Of a DNA stretch of 64,000 bases, positions 42,352 through 50,879 are shown piece by piece. A program made the translations under genes and the position numbers. The notes under the pieces are model-generated. The model was not told the origin of the DNA and searched no databases. It saw nothing but the letters and a program-made list of their open reading frames with translations. The DNA is from Stenotrophomonas maltophilia (GTDB lineage Bacteria > Pseudomonadota > Gammaproteobacteria > Xanthomonadales > Xanthomonadaceae). The number at the start of each line of letters is the position of its first letter. Positions within the stretch are counted from its first letter, which is position 1. The DNA lies in assembly GCF_039555535.1 (NCBI RefSeq), contig NZ_CP154630.1:310001-374000 (forward strand), read 5' to 3'.

Positions 42352-44040
42352 TTACATTTTTTCCGGGGCGCTGACGCCCAGGAGGTCGAGGCCATTGGCC
42401 AGTACCTGGCGCGCCGCACAGGCCAAGGTCAGCTTGGCGTTGCGGTCGGCGGCGTCATCCACCAGCACCGGCGTCCCGTGATACCACGTGTGGAACGCGT
42501 GCGCCAATTCACGCAGGTACTGCGCCACCAGATGCGGTTCCAGTGCCACGCCGGCCGCTTCCACCACTTCCGGATACCGCGAGATCTCGTTCATCAGCAG
42601 CAGAGAGGCGTCGTCGGCCAGGCGGCCGAGGTTGGCCAGGCCGTTGCCCTGTTCGTACACCAGGCCCTTCTCCTGAGCTTGGCGCAACAGGCTGCAGACG
42701 CGGGCATGCGCGTACTGCACGTAGAACACCGGGTTGTCGTTGCTCTGCTGGCGTGCCAGGTCGATGTCGAAGGTCAGCTGCGAATCGGGCTTGCGCGCGA
42801 TCAGGAACCAGCGGGTCGCATCGCGGCCGGCTTCCTCGATCAGGTCGCGCAGGGTGAAGTAGCTGCCGGCACGCTTGGACAGTTTCACTTCCTCGCCGCC
42901 GCGCATGACGGTGACCATCTGGTGCAGCACGTATTCCGGCCAGCCCTGCGGGATGCCCACTTCCATCGCCTGCAGGCCGGCGCGCACGCGCGCCAGCGAG
43001 CCGTGGTGGTCGGCGCCCAGCTCGGTGATCGCGCGCTCGTAGCCGCGTTGCCACTTGGACAGGTGGTAGGCCACGTCCGGCACGAAGTAGGTGAAGGTGC
43101 CGTCGGACTTGCGCATCACGCGGTCCTTGTCGTCACCGAAGTCGGTGCTGCGCAGCCACAGCGCGCCACCTTCCTCGTAGGTATGGCCCGAGGCCTGCAG
43201 CTTGGCGACCGCTTCAGCAACCTTGCCGTCGGCGTACAGCGAGCTTTCCAGGAAGTAGATGTCGAAGTCGACGCCGAACGCGGCCAGGTCCAGGTTCTGC
43301 TCGTTGCGCAGGTAGGCCACGGCGAAGCGGCGGATCGCCTGCATGTCGTCCGGGTCCTTGGCGCCAACCACGGTGCTGCCTTCCAAGTCGACGCTGGCGC
43401 CGGCCATGTAGGCGCGGGCGACGTCGGCGATGTATTCACCGCGGTAGCCGCCTTCCGGCCAGCCGTCCTGGTCAGGCGCGATGCCCTTGATCCGTGCCTG
43501 GGTGGACAGCGCCAGGTTCTCGATCTGAACGCCGGCGTCGTTGTAGTAGAACTCGCGCTTGGCGTTCCAGCCGTTGGCATCGAGCACGCGCGCCACGCAG
43601 TCGCCGATCGCCGCCGCGCGGCCATGGCCGACATGCAGCGGACCGGTCGGGTTGGCCGACACGTACTCCACGCCCACCGTGCGGCCATTGCCGGACAGGT
43701 TGCGGCCGTAGTCGTGGGCTTCCTTGATGACCGAAGCGGCTTCACGCTGGTACGCAGCCGGAGCCAAGTGGAAGTTGATGAAGCCGGGGCCGGCAATCTC
43801 GACCTTGCTGACGTCCTCGCTGCGCGGCAGCGCCTCGACCAGCGCCTGTGCCAGTGCGCGCGGATTGCTGCGCGCGGCCTTGGCCAGCAGCATCGCGGCG
43901 TTGGTGGCGAAGTCGCCGTGGTCGCGGGTCTTCGGGCGCTCGACCACGAAGTCCGGCGGCAGGGAGTCGGCGGGCAGGGTGCCATTGGCGCGCAAGGCTT
44001 CGATGCCTTGGCTGATCAGGGCGCGGAGGAGATTTTTCAC
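42352..44040 (-). CDS. argS: arginyl-tRNA synthetase
   Basis: 562 residues, class Ia synthetase charging tRNA-Arg. The N-terminal Add-1 domain (about 1-110) is followed by the HIGH motif in [12 protein letters not shown] (about 132-143). A KMSKS-related loop reads [13 protein letters not shown] (about 380), and the anticodon-binding DALR helices lie at the C-terminus ([14 protein letters not shown]). Length is normal for the family. It is followed by the SPOR-protein gene. Confidence 0.97.
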   Translation of the reverse strand: MKNLLRALISQGIEALRANGTLPADSLPPDFVVERPKTRDHGDFATNAAMLLAKAARSNPRALAQALVEALPRSEDVSKVEIAGPGFINFHLAPAAYQREAASVIKEAHDYGRNLSGNGRTVGVEYVSANPTGPLHVGHGRAAAIGDCVARVLDANGWNAKREFYYNDAGVQIENLALSTQARIKGIAPDQDGWPEGGYRGEYIADVARAYMAGASVDLEGSTVVGAKDPDDMQAIRRFAVAYLRNEQNLDLAAFGVDFDIYFLESSLYADGKVAEAVAKLQASGHTYEEGGALWLRSTDFGDDKDRVMRKSDGTFTYFVPDVAYHLSKWQRGYERAITELGADHHGSLARVRAGLQAMEVGIPQGWPEYVLHQMVTVMRGGEEVKLSKRAGSYFTLRDLIEEAGRDATRWFLIARKPDSQLTFDIDLARQQSNDNPVFYVQYAHARVCSLLRQAQEKGLVYEQGNGLANLGRLADDASLLLMNEISRYPEVVEAAGVALEPHLVAQYLRELAHAFHTWYHGTPVLVDDAADRNAKLTLACAARQVLANGLDLLGVSAPEKM

Positions 44041-44154
44041 GAGGCCTGCTGTGAGAATGAGCGGCGGAATCGCCCATTTTAGCGCAGATACCCGCAGCCA
44101 CGCTGACCGGAAGATGCCTGTGGGGGCGACCGATGGCCCCTGGCGGGGCCGCGC

Positions 44155-44859
44155 TCAGCCGAACAGGCGCGGCTGGGCCTGGGCCAGCAGGCCTCGTTCA
44201 GCAAACGAAACGGGACGGCCCTCGCCGACCACGAAGTGGTCCAGCAGTCGCACGTCCACCATTGCCAGCGCCTGCTGCAGTTCGTCGGTGATGCGGGTAT
44301 CGGCGCTGGAGGGCTCCGGGTCGCCGGAAGGGTGGTTGTGGCTGAGGATCACCGCCGCCGCGTTGTGCAGCAGGGCGCGCCGCACCACTTCGCGGGGGTA
44401 GACCGGGGCGGCGTTGATGGTGCCGTGGAACAGCTCTTCACAGGCGATCAGGCGGTGGCGGTTGTCCAGGAACAGGGCCATGAAGACCTCGCGGGCCTGC
44501 CCACGCAGGCGGTGCTGCAGGTAGCGGCCGACCGCCGCCGGGTTGTTGCCTACCGCCTCGCCGTGCTCCAGTTCGGCCGCCAGATAGCGATGGGCCAGCT
44601 CCAGCCCGGCAGCGAGCGTGCAACTGCGGGCCGGGCCGAGCCCGGGCAGGCGGGCCAGTTCGGCTGCGGGGCGGTCGAGCAGTATCCGCAACGGGCCGTG
44701 CGCCTGCAGCAGGTCGCGCGCGGTCTGCACGGCATCGCGGCCACCGAACCCGGAGCCGAGAAACAGGGCCAGCAGTTCGGCGTCGGAAAGTGCCGTGGGC
44801 CCGCGTGCGATCAACTTCTCGCGCGGGCGTTCCTGTTCGGGCCAGTCATGGATGGGCAT
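44155..44859 (-). CDS. radC: RadC family JAB/MPN-domain protein
   Basis: 234 residues from the ATG at 44859. An N-terminal helix-hairpin-helix region (about 20-90, [13 protein letters not shown]) precedes the MPN domain with the JAMM metal motif: a Glu near [11 protein letters not shown], then [15 protein letters not shown] (H-x-H-x10-D, about 175-189). Despite the name, RadC has no proven role in recombination repair. It lies next to coaBC, as in E. coli and Pseudomonas, but here a response regulator gene sits between them. Confidence 0.93.
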   Translation of the reverse strand: MPIHDWPEQERPREKLIARGPTALSDAELLALFLGSGFGGRDAVQTARDLLQAHGPLRILLDRPAAELARLPGLGPARSCTLAAGLELAHRYLAAELEHGEAVGNNPAAVGRYLQHRLRGQAREVFMALFLDNRHRLIACEELFHGTINAAPVYPREVVRRALLHNAAAVILSHNHPSGDPEPSSADTRITDELQQALAMVDVRLLDHFVVGEGRPVSFAERGLLAQAQPRLFG

Positions 44860-44929
44860 GGCCCCATCATCGCCAGACTTTGCGGCGGCTCCCATCGGGG
44901 CAAGCCGCGGGCCCGGGTCGGCCAATGCC

Positions 44930-45556
44930 TCAGTCGCGCCGGGTCTGCAGGTAGTCGAACAGTTCCTGGTTGTTCTGCAGGCCCAGCTTGCGCTTGGCCT
45001 CGGCCTTCTGCCGGCTGATCGTCTTCGGGCTGCGTCCACATCGTGCGGCCACGGCGTTCACGCTGAGGCCGGCCGCCAGCAGGTCCAGCACTTCCTGCTC
45101 GCGTGCCGACAACGGCGCCGGTTCGCGTGGGAACAGCAGGTCGCGGGCCTGCAGGTGGTGGCGCAGCTGCTGGGAAACGAACACCTGCCCGACAAGCGCG
45201 GCATTCAGTGCCTGCGGCAGTTCGGAGAAATCGGCGCATTTGTCGACCAGACCGTTGATGCCATCGCGCAGCAGGCCATCGAGCAGCCCGGGATGGCGCG
45301 CGCCGGTCAGCACGACCACTGGAAGCCCGGGGAAGCGGGTGTGCAGCGCATCGATCAGTTCCGGGCCATCCGGGCCGGTGCCGGGCATCGACAGGTCGGT
45401 CAGCACGGCATCGCATGGGTGATGGTCGACCAGCTGCAGCAGCTCGGCGCCGTCACGGGCGCTGCCGACGATGTCCATCAGATGTGTCTGCAGCACGATG
45501 CGGATGCCGTGCAGGACCACGGGATGGTCGTCGGCAATGATGATACGTGGGCGCAC
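44930..45556 (-). CDS. LuxR-type response regulator, RcsB-like
   Basis: 208 residues from GTG at 45556, chosen because GAGGAG (45561-45566 complement) lies four bases upstream and the protein then begins directly with the receiver strand [14 protein letters not shown]. The full set of receiver residues is present: Asp pair (9-10), phospho-acceptor in LTDLSMPG (about 57), T in VVLTGA, K in LVDKC. The HTH (about 140-205) has [33 protein letters not shown]. No kinase is nearby. It is a paralogue of the regulator at 35798. Confidence 0.88.
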   Translation of the reverse strand: MRPRIIIADDHPVVLHGIRIVLQTHLMDIVGSARDGAELLQLVDHHPCDAVLTDLSMPGTGPDGPELIDALHTRFPGLPVVVLTGARHPGLLDGLLRDGINGLVDKCADFSELPQALNAALVGQVFVSQQLRHHLQARDLLFPREPAPLSAREQEVLDLLAAGLSVNAVAARCGRSPKTISRQKAEAKRKLGLQNNQELFDYLQTRRD

Positions 45557-45560
45557 GTGG

Positions 45561-45566
45561 CTCCTC
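45561..45566 (-). promoter_or_regulatory. ribosome binding site for a GTG start
   Basis: GAGGAG on the minus strand four bases before GTG 45556; no other in-frame start codon has a comparable site. Confidence 0.65.
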
Positions 45567-45784
45567 GGAGATCGAACAGGCCACGCTGTGCGGCAGCCAA
45601 GGCCTGATTCTGCAAAAGCACTGTCCCGCATAGGTATAGGAAAGGTCCGAAATCGATGCCGGCTGGATTCCCCGCCAACCTGGGCGGAATCCATCTGCTG
45701 ATAGCCGCCCGCTATGTGCACCGTGCACCGGGACGTTACCGACCATCGGGTAAGCTAGCGCCCTCGTTTGCACAGGAATTCCAG

Positions 45785-47047
45785 GTGGCTGACTCCCCCA
45801 ACGCTTCCCCCGCGCCGGCTCGCGCGCTGGAAGGTCAGAAACTGCTGTTGTGCGTCGGAGGCGGGATCGCGGCCTACAAGGCCCTGGAACTGGTGCGGCG
45901 CCTGCGCGACGCCGGTGCCCAGGTGCAGGTGGCGATGACCGCCGGTGCCCAGCAGTTCGTCACTCCGCTCAGTTTCCAGGCCCTGTCCGGGCAGCCGACC
46001 CGCACCACGCTGTGGGACAGTGCCGCCGAACAGGCCATGGGCCACATCGAGCTGGCCCGCTGGGCCGACCGCATCGTGGTCGCCCCGGGGACCGCCGATC
46101 TGCTGGCCCGGCTGGCCCAGGGCCACGCCGATGACCTGGTCAGCACCCTGTGCCTGGCCAGTACCGCGCCGCTGACGATCTGCCCGGCGATGAACCACCG
46201 CATGTGGCTGCATCCGGCCACCCAGGCCAACATCGCCCTGCTGCGCCAGCGCGGTGCGCAGGTGATCGGCCCGGTCGATGGTCCGCTGGCCGAGGGCGAA
46301 TCCGGTCCCGGCCGTCTGGCCGAACCGGGCCACATCGTCGCCGCGCTGGCCGCCAATGGCAGTGCCGCAGCGGTGATTGCCGCACCGGAAACCCGCGCGC
46401 TGCAGGGCCTGCGCCTGCTGATCAGCGCCGGCCCGACCTACGAAGACATCGATCCGGTGCGCTATGTCGGCAACCGCAGCAGCGGCAAGATGGGCTTTGC
46501 CCTGGCCGCGGCCGCCGCGACGATGGGCGCCCAGGTGGTGCTGGTCAGCGGCCCGGTGCAGCTGCCGACGCCGCCCGGCGTGCAGCGCGTGGACGTGCGC
46601 TCGGCCGCGCAGATGCGCGATGCCGTGCTGAAGGCGCTGCCGGCCGACATCTATATCGGTGCCGCCGCGGTGTCCGACTACACCCCGCGCCAGGTGGCCG
46701 CGCAGAAGCTGAAGAAGACCGCCGAGAGCCAGTCGCTGGTGATCGAGCTGGTGCGCACGCCGGACATCCTCGCCGAGGTCGCTGCACAGACGCAGTCGTT
46801 GAAGCTGGTGGTCGGCTTCGCCGCCGAGACCCACGACGTGGAGAAATATGCGCGTGGCAAGCTGGTCGACAAGCGCCTGGACCTGGTGATCGCCAACCAG
46901 GTCGGCATCAGCGGCGGTGGTTTCGAGAGCGACAACAACGCCGCCACGGCCTACTGGCAGGACGGTGAACAGGTATTCCCGGCCACCTCCAAGCGCGAGC
47001 TGGCCGAACAACTGCTGGCGCTGATCGCGCGGAGACTCCAGGCATGA
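45785..47047 (+). CDS. coaBC: bifunctional CoaBC (PPC decarboxylase / PPC synthetase)
   Basis: 420 residues from GTG at 45785 (AGGA upstream). It makes 4'-phosphopantetheine from 4'-phosphopantothenate and cysteine in coenzyme A synthesis. The N-terminal flavoprotein decarboxylase has [16 protein letters not shown] and the PAMNHRMW substrate-clamp segment (about 140-147). The C-terminal synthetase has [24 protein letters not shown] (here 20 residues at most should be compared at a time) and the KLKK loop (about 307). The stop codon overlaps the dut start by four bases. Confidence 0.96.
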   Translation: MADSPNASPAPARALEGQKLLLCVGGGIAAYKALELVRRLRDAGAQVQVAMTAGAQQFVTPLSFQALSGQPTRTTLWDSAAEQAMGHIELARWADRIVVAPGTADLLARLAQGHADDLVSTLCLASTAPLTICPAMNHRMWLHPATQANIALLRQRGAQVIGPVDGPLAEGESGPGRLAEPGHIVAALAANGSAAAVIAAPETRALQGLRLLISAGPTYEDIDPVRYVGNRSSGKMGFALAAAAATMGAQVVLVSGPVQLPTPPGVQRVDVRSAAQMRDAVLKALPADIYIGAAAVSDYTPRQVAAQKLKKTAESQSLVIELVRTPDILAEVAAQTQSLKLVVGFAAETHDVEKYARGKLVDKRLDLVIANQVGISGGGFESDNNAATAYWQDGEQVFPATSKRELAEQLLALIARRLQA

Positions 47048-47517
47048 CCCAGGCTTTCACTTCCCAACCGCTGCAGGTCAAGCTGCTCGATCCGCGCTTC
47101 GGCGACAGCTGGCCGCTGCCCGCCTACGCCACCGAAGCCAGCGCCGGCATGGACCTGCGCGCCGCGCTGGATACCGCGCTGACCCTGCAGCCGGGCGACA
47201 CCGCGCTGGTGCCCAGCGGCCTGGCCATCCATATCGCCGATCCGAACCTGTGCGCGGTGATCCTGCCGCGTTCCGGGCTGGGCCACCGCCACGGCATTGT
47301 GCTCGGCAACGGCACCGGCCTGATCGACGCCGACTACCAGGGCCCGTTGCTGATCAGCGTCTGGAACCGTGGCCGCGAGGCCTTCACCATCGAGCCGGGC
47401 GATCGCATCGCGCAGCTGGTGGTCGTGCCGATTGCCCGCGTCAGCCTGCAGGTGGTGGATACTTTCACCGACAGCGTGCGGGGAACGGGTGGATTCGGCC
47501 ATACCGGGGTGCGTTGA
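47044..47517 (+). CDS. dut: dUTP diphosphatase
   Basis: 157 residues, trimeric dUTPase that removes dUTP and supplies dUMP. The five conserved motifs are visible: AGMDLRA (about 35), [10 protein letters not shown] (about 76-85), [23 protein letters not shown] and the C-terminal P-loop-like [10 protein letters not shown] (about 146-155). Translation is coupled to coaBC through a four-base overlap, and the algC-type gene starts 13 bases later. Confidence 0.97.
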   Translation: MTQAFTSQPLQVKLLDPRFGDSWPLPAYATEASAGMDLRAALDTALTLQPGDTALVPSGLAIHIADPNLCAVILPRSGLGHRHGIVLGNGTGLIDADYQGPLLISVWNRGREAFTIEPGDRIAQLVVVPIARVSLQVVDTFTDSVRGTGGFGHTGVR

Positions 47518-47529
47518 CGGGGGACATTG

Positions 47530-49872
47530 ATGAGCGGCATCGGGGAAGGGCAGCGGGAACGGTCGTTGGGACGCAGTGCGCCACTACTGGGGGTGCTGCT
47601 GGTCCTGCTCGCCGGCTGGTTCGGATGGAGCGCGGTGCAGCAATGGCGGCAGGAAGCCAATGGCCAGGCGCTGGAAGAAGCGCGTGACCAGGCCGTGCAG
47701 GGACTGCAGGAGGCGGCTGCCGGCCAGCTGAAGCAGCTGCAGCAGCAGTTGAAGAACGAACGCGTGCAGCAGGCACTGCAGGCCGGCGACGCCGCCGCGG
47801 CAGCGCTGGCCGTACGCGAGAGCTGGACCGGGGTGGAGCAGGTTGAAGTGCTGGGCGCCGATCTGGCCACGGCCTATGCCGACCCGGCCACCTTCGGCTA
47901 TGCACGCCTGGCCCTGCTGGAAGAAGCGCTGGCCGAGGGCAAGCCGGGCCTGCGCGTGGTACGCGATGCCGGTGGCAATCGTCTTGGTCTGGCGGCACCG
48001 GTGCAGCTGGGCAGCCTTGGCCCGGCAGTGCTCTACGTGCGCCAGCCATTGCTGCGGCTGACCTCGCCGCTGGACCAGGTGAGCGCCCCGTCCACCGGTT
48101 TCCTCGGCCTGCGCCAAGGCACGCATGACCTCGTTGCCCAGGGCGACGCCGGCCTGGCCGAGAGCGCCGAAGCGCTGGCGCGCCCGGTTCCGGGCACGCC
48201 GTTGCGGCTGGTGGCTGCCGTACCCAATGTCGAAGCCGGTCCGCTGGGCCTGGGATCGCTGGCCAGTGCCATCGTCGCGCTGCTGCTGGCCTTTGTCGCC
48301 GTGTTGCTGGTGGTCGGTCGCGGCCGCCTGCCGAAGACCCTGCCGCTGCCGCGTCGCGCCGCTGCGGCCGAAGCCGATCACGGTCCTACGCTGAGCGAGA
48401 GCCTGCAGATGGCGCCGCCGCCGGTGGCCGCCGCCAGCGCCGCGGAAAGTGCGCCGCCGCCACCGCCGGTCCCGGCCGGGGAACTGGCCGCCGGCATCTT
48501 CCGTGCCTACGACATCCGTGGCGTGGTCGGCAGCGAACTGACGCCGAAGACCGCCGCGCTGATCGGCCAGGCCATCGGTACCGTGGCGCTGGAACAGGGC
48601 CTGCGCGAGGTGGTGATCGGCCGTGATGGCCGCCTGTCCGGCCCGGAACTGGCGGCGGGATTGGCCGAGGGCCTGCGTCGCACCGGTTGCACCGTGATCG
48701 ACATCGGCCTTGCACCGACCCCGGTCGTCTATTACGCCGCCTTCCATCTGCGTACCGGCACCTGCGTGGCGGTCACCGGCAGCCACAACCCGCCCGAGTA
48801 CAACGGCTTCAAGGTGGTCATCGGTGGCGAGACGCTGTCCGGCGATGCCATCACCGATCTCTACCAGCGCATCGTCGAGGGGCGCCTGGTGCAGGCGGCC
48901 GAGCCGGGCGATTACCAGCAGCGCGAAGTGGGGGCCGACTACATCCAGCGCATCGCTGATGACGTGCAGCTGGACCGCCCGCTGAAGGTCGTGGCCGATG
49001 CTGGCAACGGCGTCGCCGGTGCGCTCGCACCACAGCTGCTGGAAGCCATCGGCGCCGAAGTCATTCCGCTGTACTGCGATGTCGACGGTACCTTCCCCAA
49101 CCATCACCCCGACCCCAGCGAACCGGCCAACCTGGAAGACCTGGTACAGACGGTCAAGCGCTTCGGCGCCGACCTCGGCGTGGCCTTCGATGGCGACGGC
49201 GACCGCCTGGGCGTGGTCACCGGCGAAGGCAGGATCATCTATGCAGACCGCCTGCTGATGCTGTTTGCCGCCGATGTGCTGATGCGCAATCCCGGCGCAA
49301 TGGTGATCTACGACGTGAAGTGCACCGGCAAGCTGTCCGACCACGTGCTGCGCAATGGTGGCAGCCCGCTGATGTGGAAGACCGGGCATTCGCTGATGAA
49401 GGCGAAGATGCGCGAAACCGATGCGGAACTGGCCGGCGAAATGAGCGGCCATTTCTTCTTCAAGGAGCGCTGGTTCGGTTTCGACGACGGCCTGTATGCT
49501 GCCGCGCGACTGCTGGAGATCCTGGCCCAGCGCGAGGAAACCCCGGACGAGGTACTGGCCGAGCTGCCGGAGATGGTGGCGACGCCGGAACTGAAGGTGC
49601 CGGTGGCCGAAGGTACGCCACACGCGCTGGTGGCGATGCTGGTGGCAGCAGCGCAGTCGCCGGACAACCCGTACGTGGGTGGGCGGCTGTCGACCATCGA
49701 TGGCCTGCGCGTGGACTTCCCCGATGGTTGGGGCCTGGTGCGTGCCTCCAACACCACGCCGGTGCTGGTGCTGCGCTTCGAGGGCAACGACGAGGCGGCA
49801 CTGGAACGCATCCAGGCGCTGTTCTGCAGCCAGCTGCAGCCGGTGCTGGGCGACACCCCGCTGGGGTTCTGA
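47530..49872 (+). CDS. algC: phosphomannomutase/phosphoglucomutase with membrane N-domain (AlgC/XanA type)
   Basis: 780 residues. The C-terminal half (about 320-780) is a complete alpha-D-phosphohexomutase: phosphoserine S418 in AVTGSHNPPEYNGFK, metal loop DGDGDR (D554-R559), sugar loop GEMSGHFFF and phosphate loop RASNTTP. It converts mannose- or glucose-6-P to the 1-P forms for exopolysaccharide and LPS. The N-terminal half is extra: a membrane helix (about 19-36), a coiled-coil and periplasmic region (40-240), a second helix (about 248-270) and a Pro/Ala linker. Gene order coaBC-dut-algC is also found in Pseudomonas, whose AlgC has a similar long form. Confidence 0.93.
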   Translation: MSGIGEGQRERSLGRSAPLLGVLLVLLAGWFGWSAVQQWRQEANGQALEEARDQAVQGLQEAAAGQLKQLQQQLKNERVQQALQAGDAAAAALAVRESWTGVEQVEVLGADLATAYADPATFGYARLALLEEALAEGKPGLRVVRDAGGNRLGLAAPVQLGSLGPAVLYVRQPLLRLTSPLDQVSAPSTGFLGLRQGTHDLVAQGDAGLAESAEALARPVPGTPLRLVAAVPNVEAGPLGLGSLASAIVALLLAFVAVLLVVGRGRLPKTLPLPRRAAAAEADHGPTLSESLQMAPPPVAAASAAESAPPPPPVPAGELAAGIFRAYDIRGVVGSELTPKTAALIGQAIGTVALEQGLREVVIGRDGRLSGPELAAGLAEGLRRTGCTVIDIGLAPTPVVYYAAFHLRTGTCVAVTGSHNPPEYNGFKVVIGGETLSGDAITDLYQRIVEGRLVQAAEPGDYQQREVGADYIQRIADDVQLDRPLKVVADAGNGVAGALAPQLLEAIGAEVIPLYCDVDGTFPNHHPDPSEPANLEDLVQTVKRFGADLGVAFDGDGDRLGVVTGEGRIIYADRLLMLFAADVLMRNPGAMVIYDVKCTGKLSDHVLRNGGSPLMWKTGHSLMKAKMRETDAELAGEMSGHFFFKERWFGFDDGLYAAARLLEILAQREETPDEVLAELPEMVATPELKVPVAEGTPHALVAMLVAAAQSPDNPYVGGRLSTIDGLRVDFPDGWGLVRASNTTPVLVLRFEGNDEAALERIQALFCSQLQPVLGDTPLGF

Positions 49873-49941
49873 GCTGGGGCCGGGCTGCGCCCGGCACCCG
49901 CCGAGGCAACGTCAACGTCAAGAGCGGGTTTTCTGAGGGAT

Positions 49942-50043
49942 GGCGGGGTGGGTCCGGTTGCGGGGGACGCCGTAAACCCATCCCTGGGGGCTTGGTCGCG
50001 GCATCCATGCCGCTCACACCCCCGCAACCGGACCCACCCCGCC
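49942..50043. repeat. 102-bp hairpin element with perfect 25-bp arms
   Basis: Arms 49942-49966 and 50019-50043 are perfect reverse complements (GGCGGGGTGGGTCCGG...). The 52-nt loop contains a second small hairpin GCGGCAT-CC-ATGCCGC (49998-50013). It lies between algC and kdpE, which are convergent. No ORF of interest is inside. Confidence 0.8.
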
Positions 50044-50077
50044 TTCGACAGATCTCCGCGATCTGCCGGAACGGTAC

Positions 50078-50116
50078 GGGGTCGGATCCCGTTGCTGCGC
50101 AACGGGCTCTGACCCC
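50078..50116. repeat. 39-bp GGGGTC...GACCCC palindrome
   Basis: Fifth copy. Arms GGGGTCGGATCCC and GGGCTCTGACCCC with two mismatches; the centre GTTGC-TGC-GCAAC is perfectly self-complementary. Confidence 0.85.
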
Positions 50117-50146
50117 ATATTCCGGAATGACGGCATCAATGACGGC

Positions 50147-50169
50147 ATCCACGCATGGCGTGGATCTAC
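50147..50169 (-). repeat. SMAG element overlapping the kdpE stop codon
   Basis: On the minus strand the unit reads GTAGATCCACGC-CAT-GCGTGGAT. Its GTAG head contains the TAG stop codon of kdpE (50166-50168). Confidence 0.85.
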
Positions 50170-50879
50170 CCCTTGAACCGCAACCCCACGCCCGGTTCGG
50201 TGAACAGGTAGCGCGAATCCAGCGCGGAATCGCCCAGCTTGTGCCGCAGCTTGCCGACCAGGATGCGCAGGTAGTGGGTGTCATGCTGGTGGGTCGGCCC
50301 CCAGATCTCCTGCAGGATCTGTGGCTGGGTCACCACCCGCCCGGCATTGCGCAGCAGCAGTGACAGCAGCGCGTATTCCTTGCGGGTCAGCGCCACCGGC
50401 TCGCCACCGAGGGCGACTTCGCGACGCACCAGGTCCACGTGCAGGTGGCCGTCGTCGAACACCGGCGGCGTGCCATCGCTGGGCACACTGCGCGTACGCA
50501 GCAGCGCGCGCACCCGTGCCATCAGTTCCTGGGTACCGAACGGCTTGGTTACGTAGTCATTGGCGCCGGTATCCAGTGCGCGCACCTTCTCGGCTTCACC
50601 CGCACGCACGGTCAGCATGATCACCGGTACCTGGCTCCATTGCCGCAGCTGCTCCAGTACCTCATGGCCTTCCATGTCCGGCAGGCCAATGTCCAGGATC
50701 ACCAGGTCCATGTCCTCGCTGGCGGCCAGCTGCAGGCCTTCCTGGCCGGTTGCGGCCTGCCGCACCTGGTAGCCCTGCGCGCGCAGGCTGATGTCCAGGA
50801 ACCGGCGGATCTGGGTTTCATCATCGATCACCAGCACGCGCGCGGCCGGCACGCTGGCATCAATCGGAGTCGGGCTCAT
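50166..50879 (-). CDS. kdpE: response regulator KdpE
   Basis: 237 residues, OmpR/PhoB class. The receiver has the Asp pair (about 18-19, VIDDET), phospho-acceptor in LVILDIGLPD (about 61) and K in YVTKPFG. The winged helix C-terminal domain (about 135-235) includes LTRKEYALLSLLLRNAGRVVTQ. It activates kdpFABC when potassium is limiting or osmolarity rises. The start overlaps the kdpD stop by 20 bases. The stop codon comes from a SMAG repeat. Confidence 0.95.
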   Translation of the reverse strand: MSPTPIDASVPAARVLVIDDETQIRRFLDISLRAQGYQVRQAATGQEGLQLAASEDMDLVILDIGLPDMEGHEVLEQLRQWSQVPVIMLTVRAGEAEKVRALDTGANDYVTKPFGTQELMARVRALLRTRSVPSDGTPPVFDDGHLHVDLVRREVALGGEPVALTRKEYALLSLLLRNAGRVVTQPQILQEIWGPTHQHDTHYLRILVGKLRHKLGDSALDSRYLFTEPGVGLRFKG

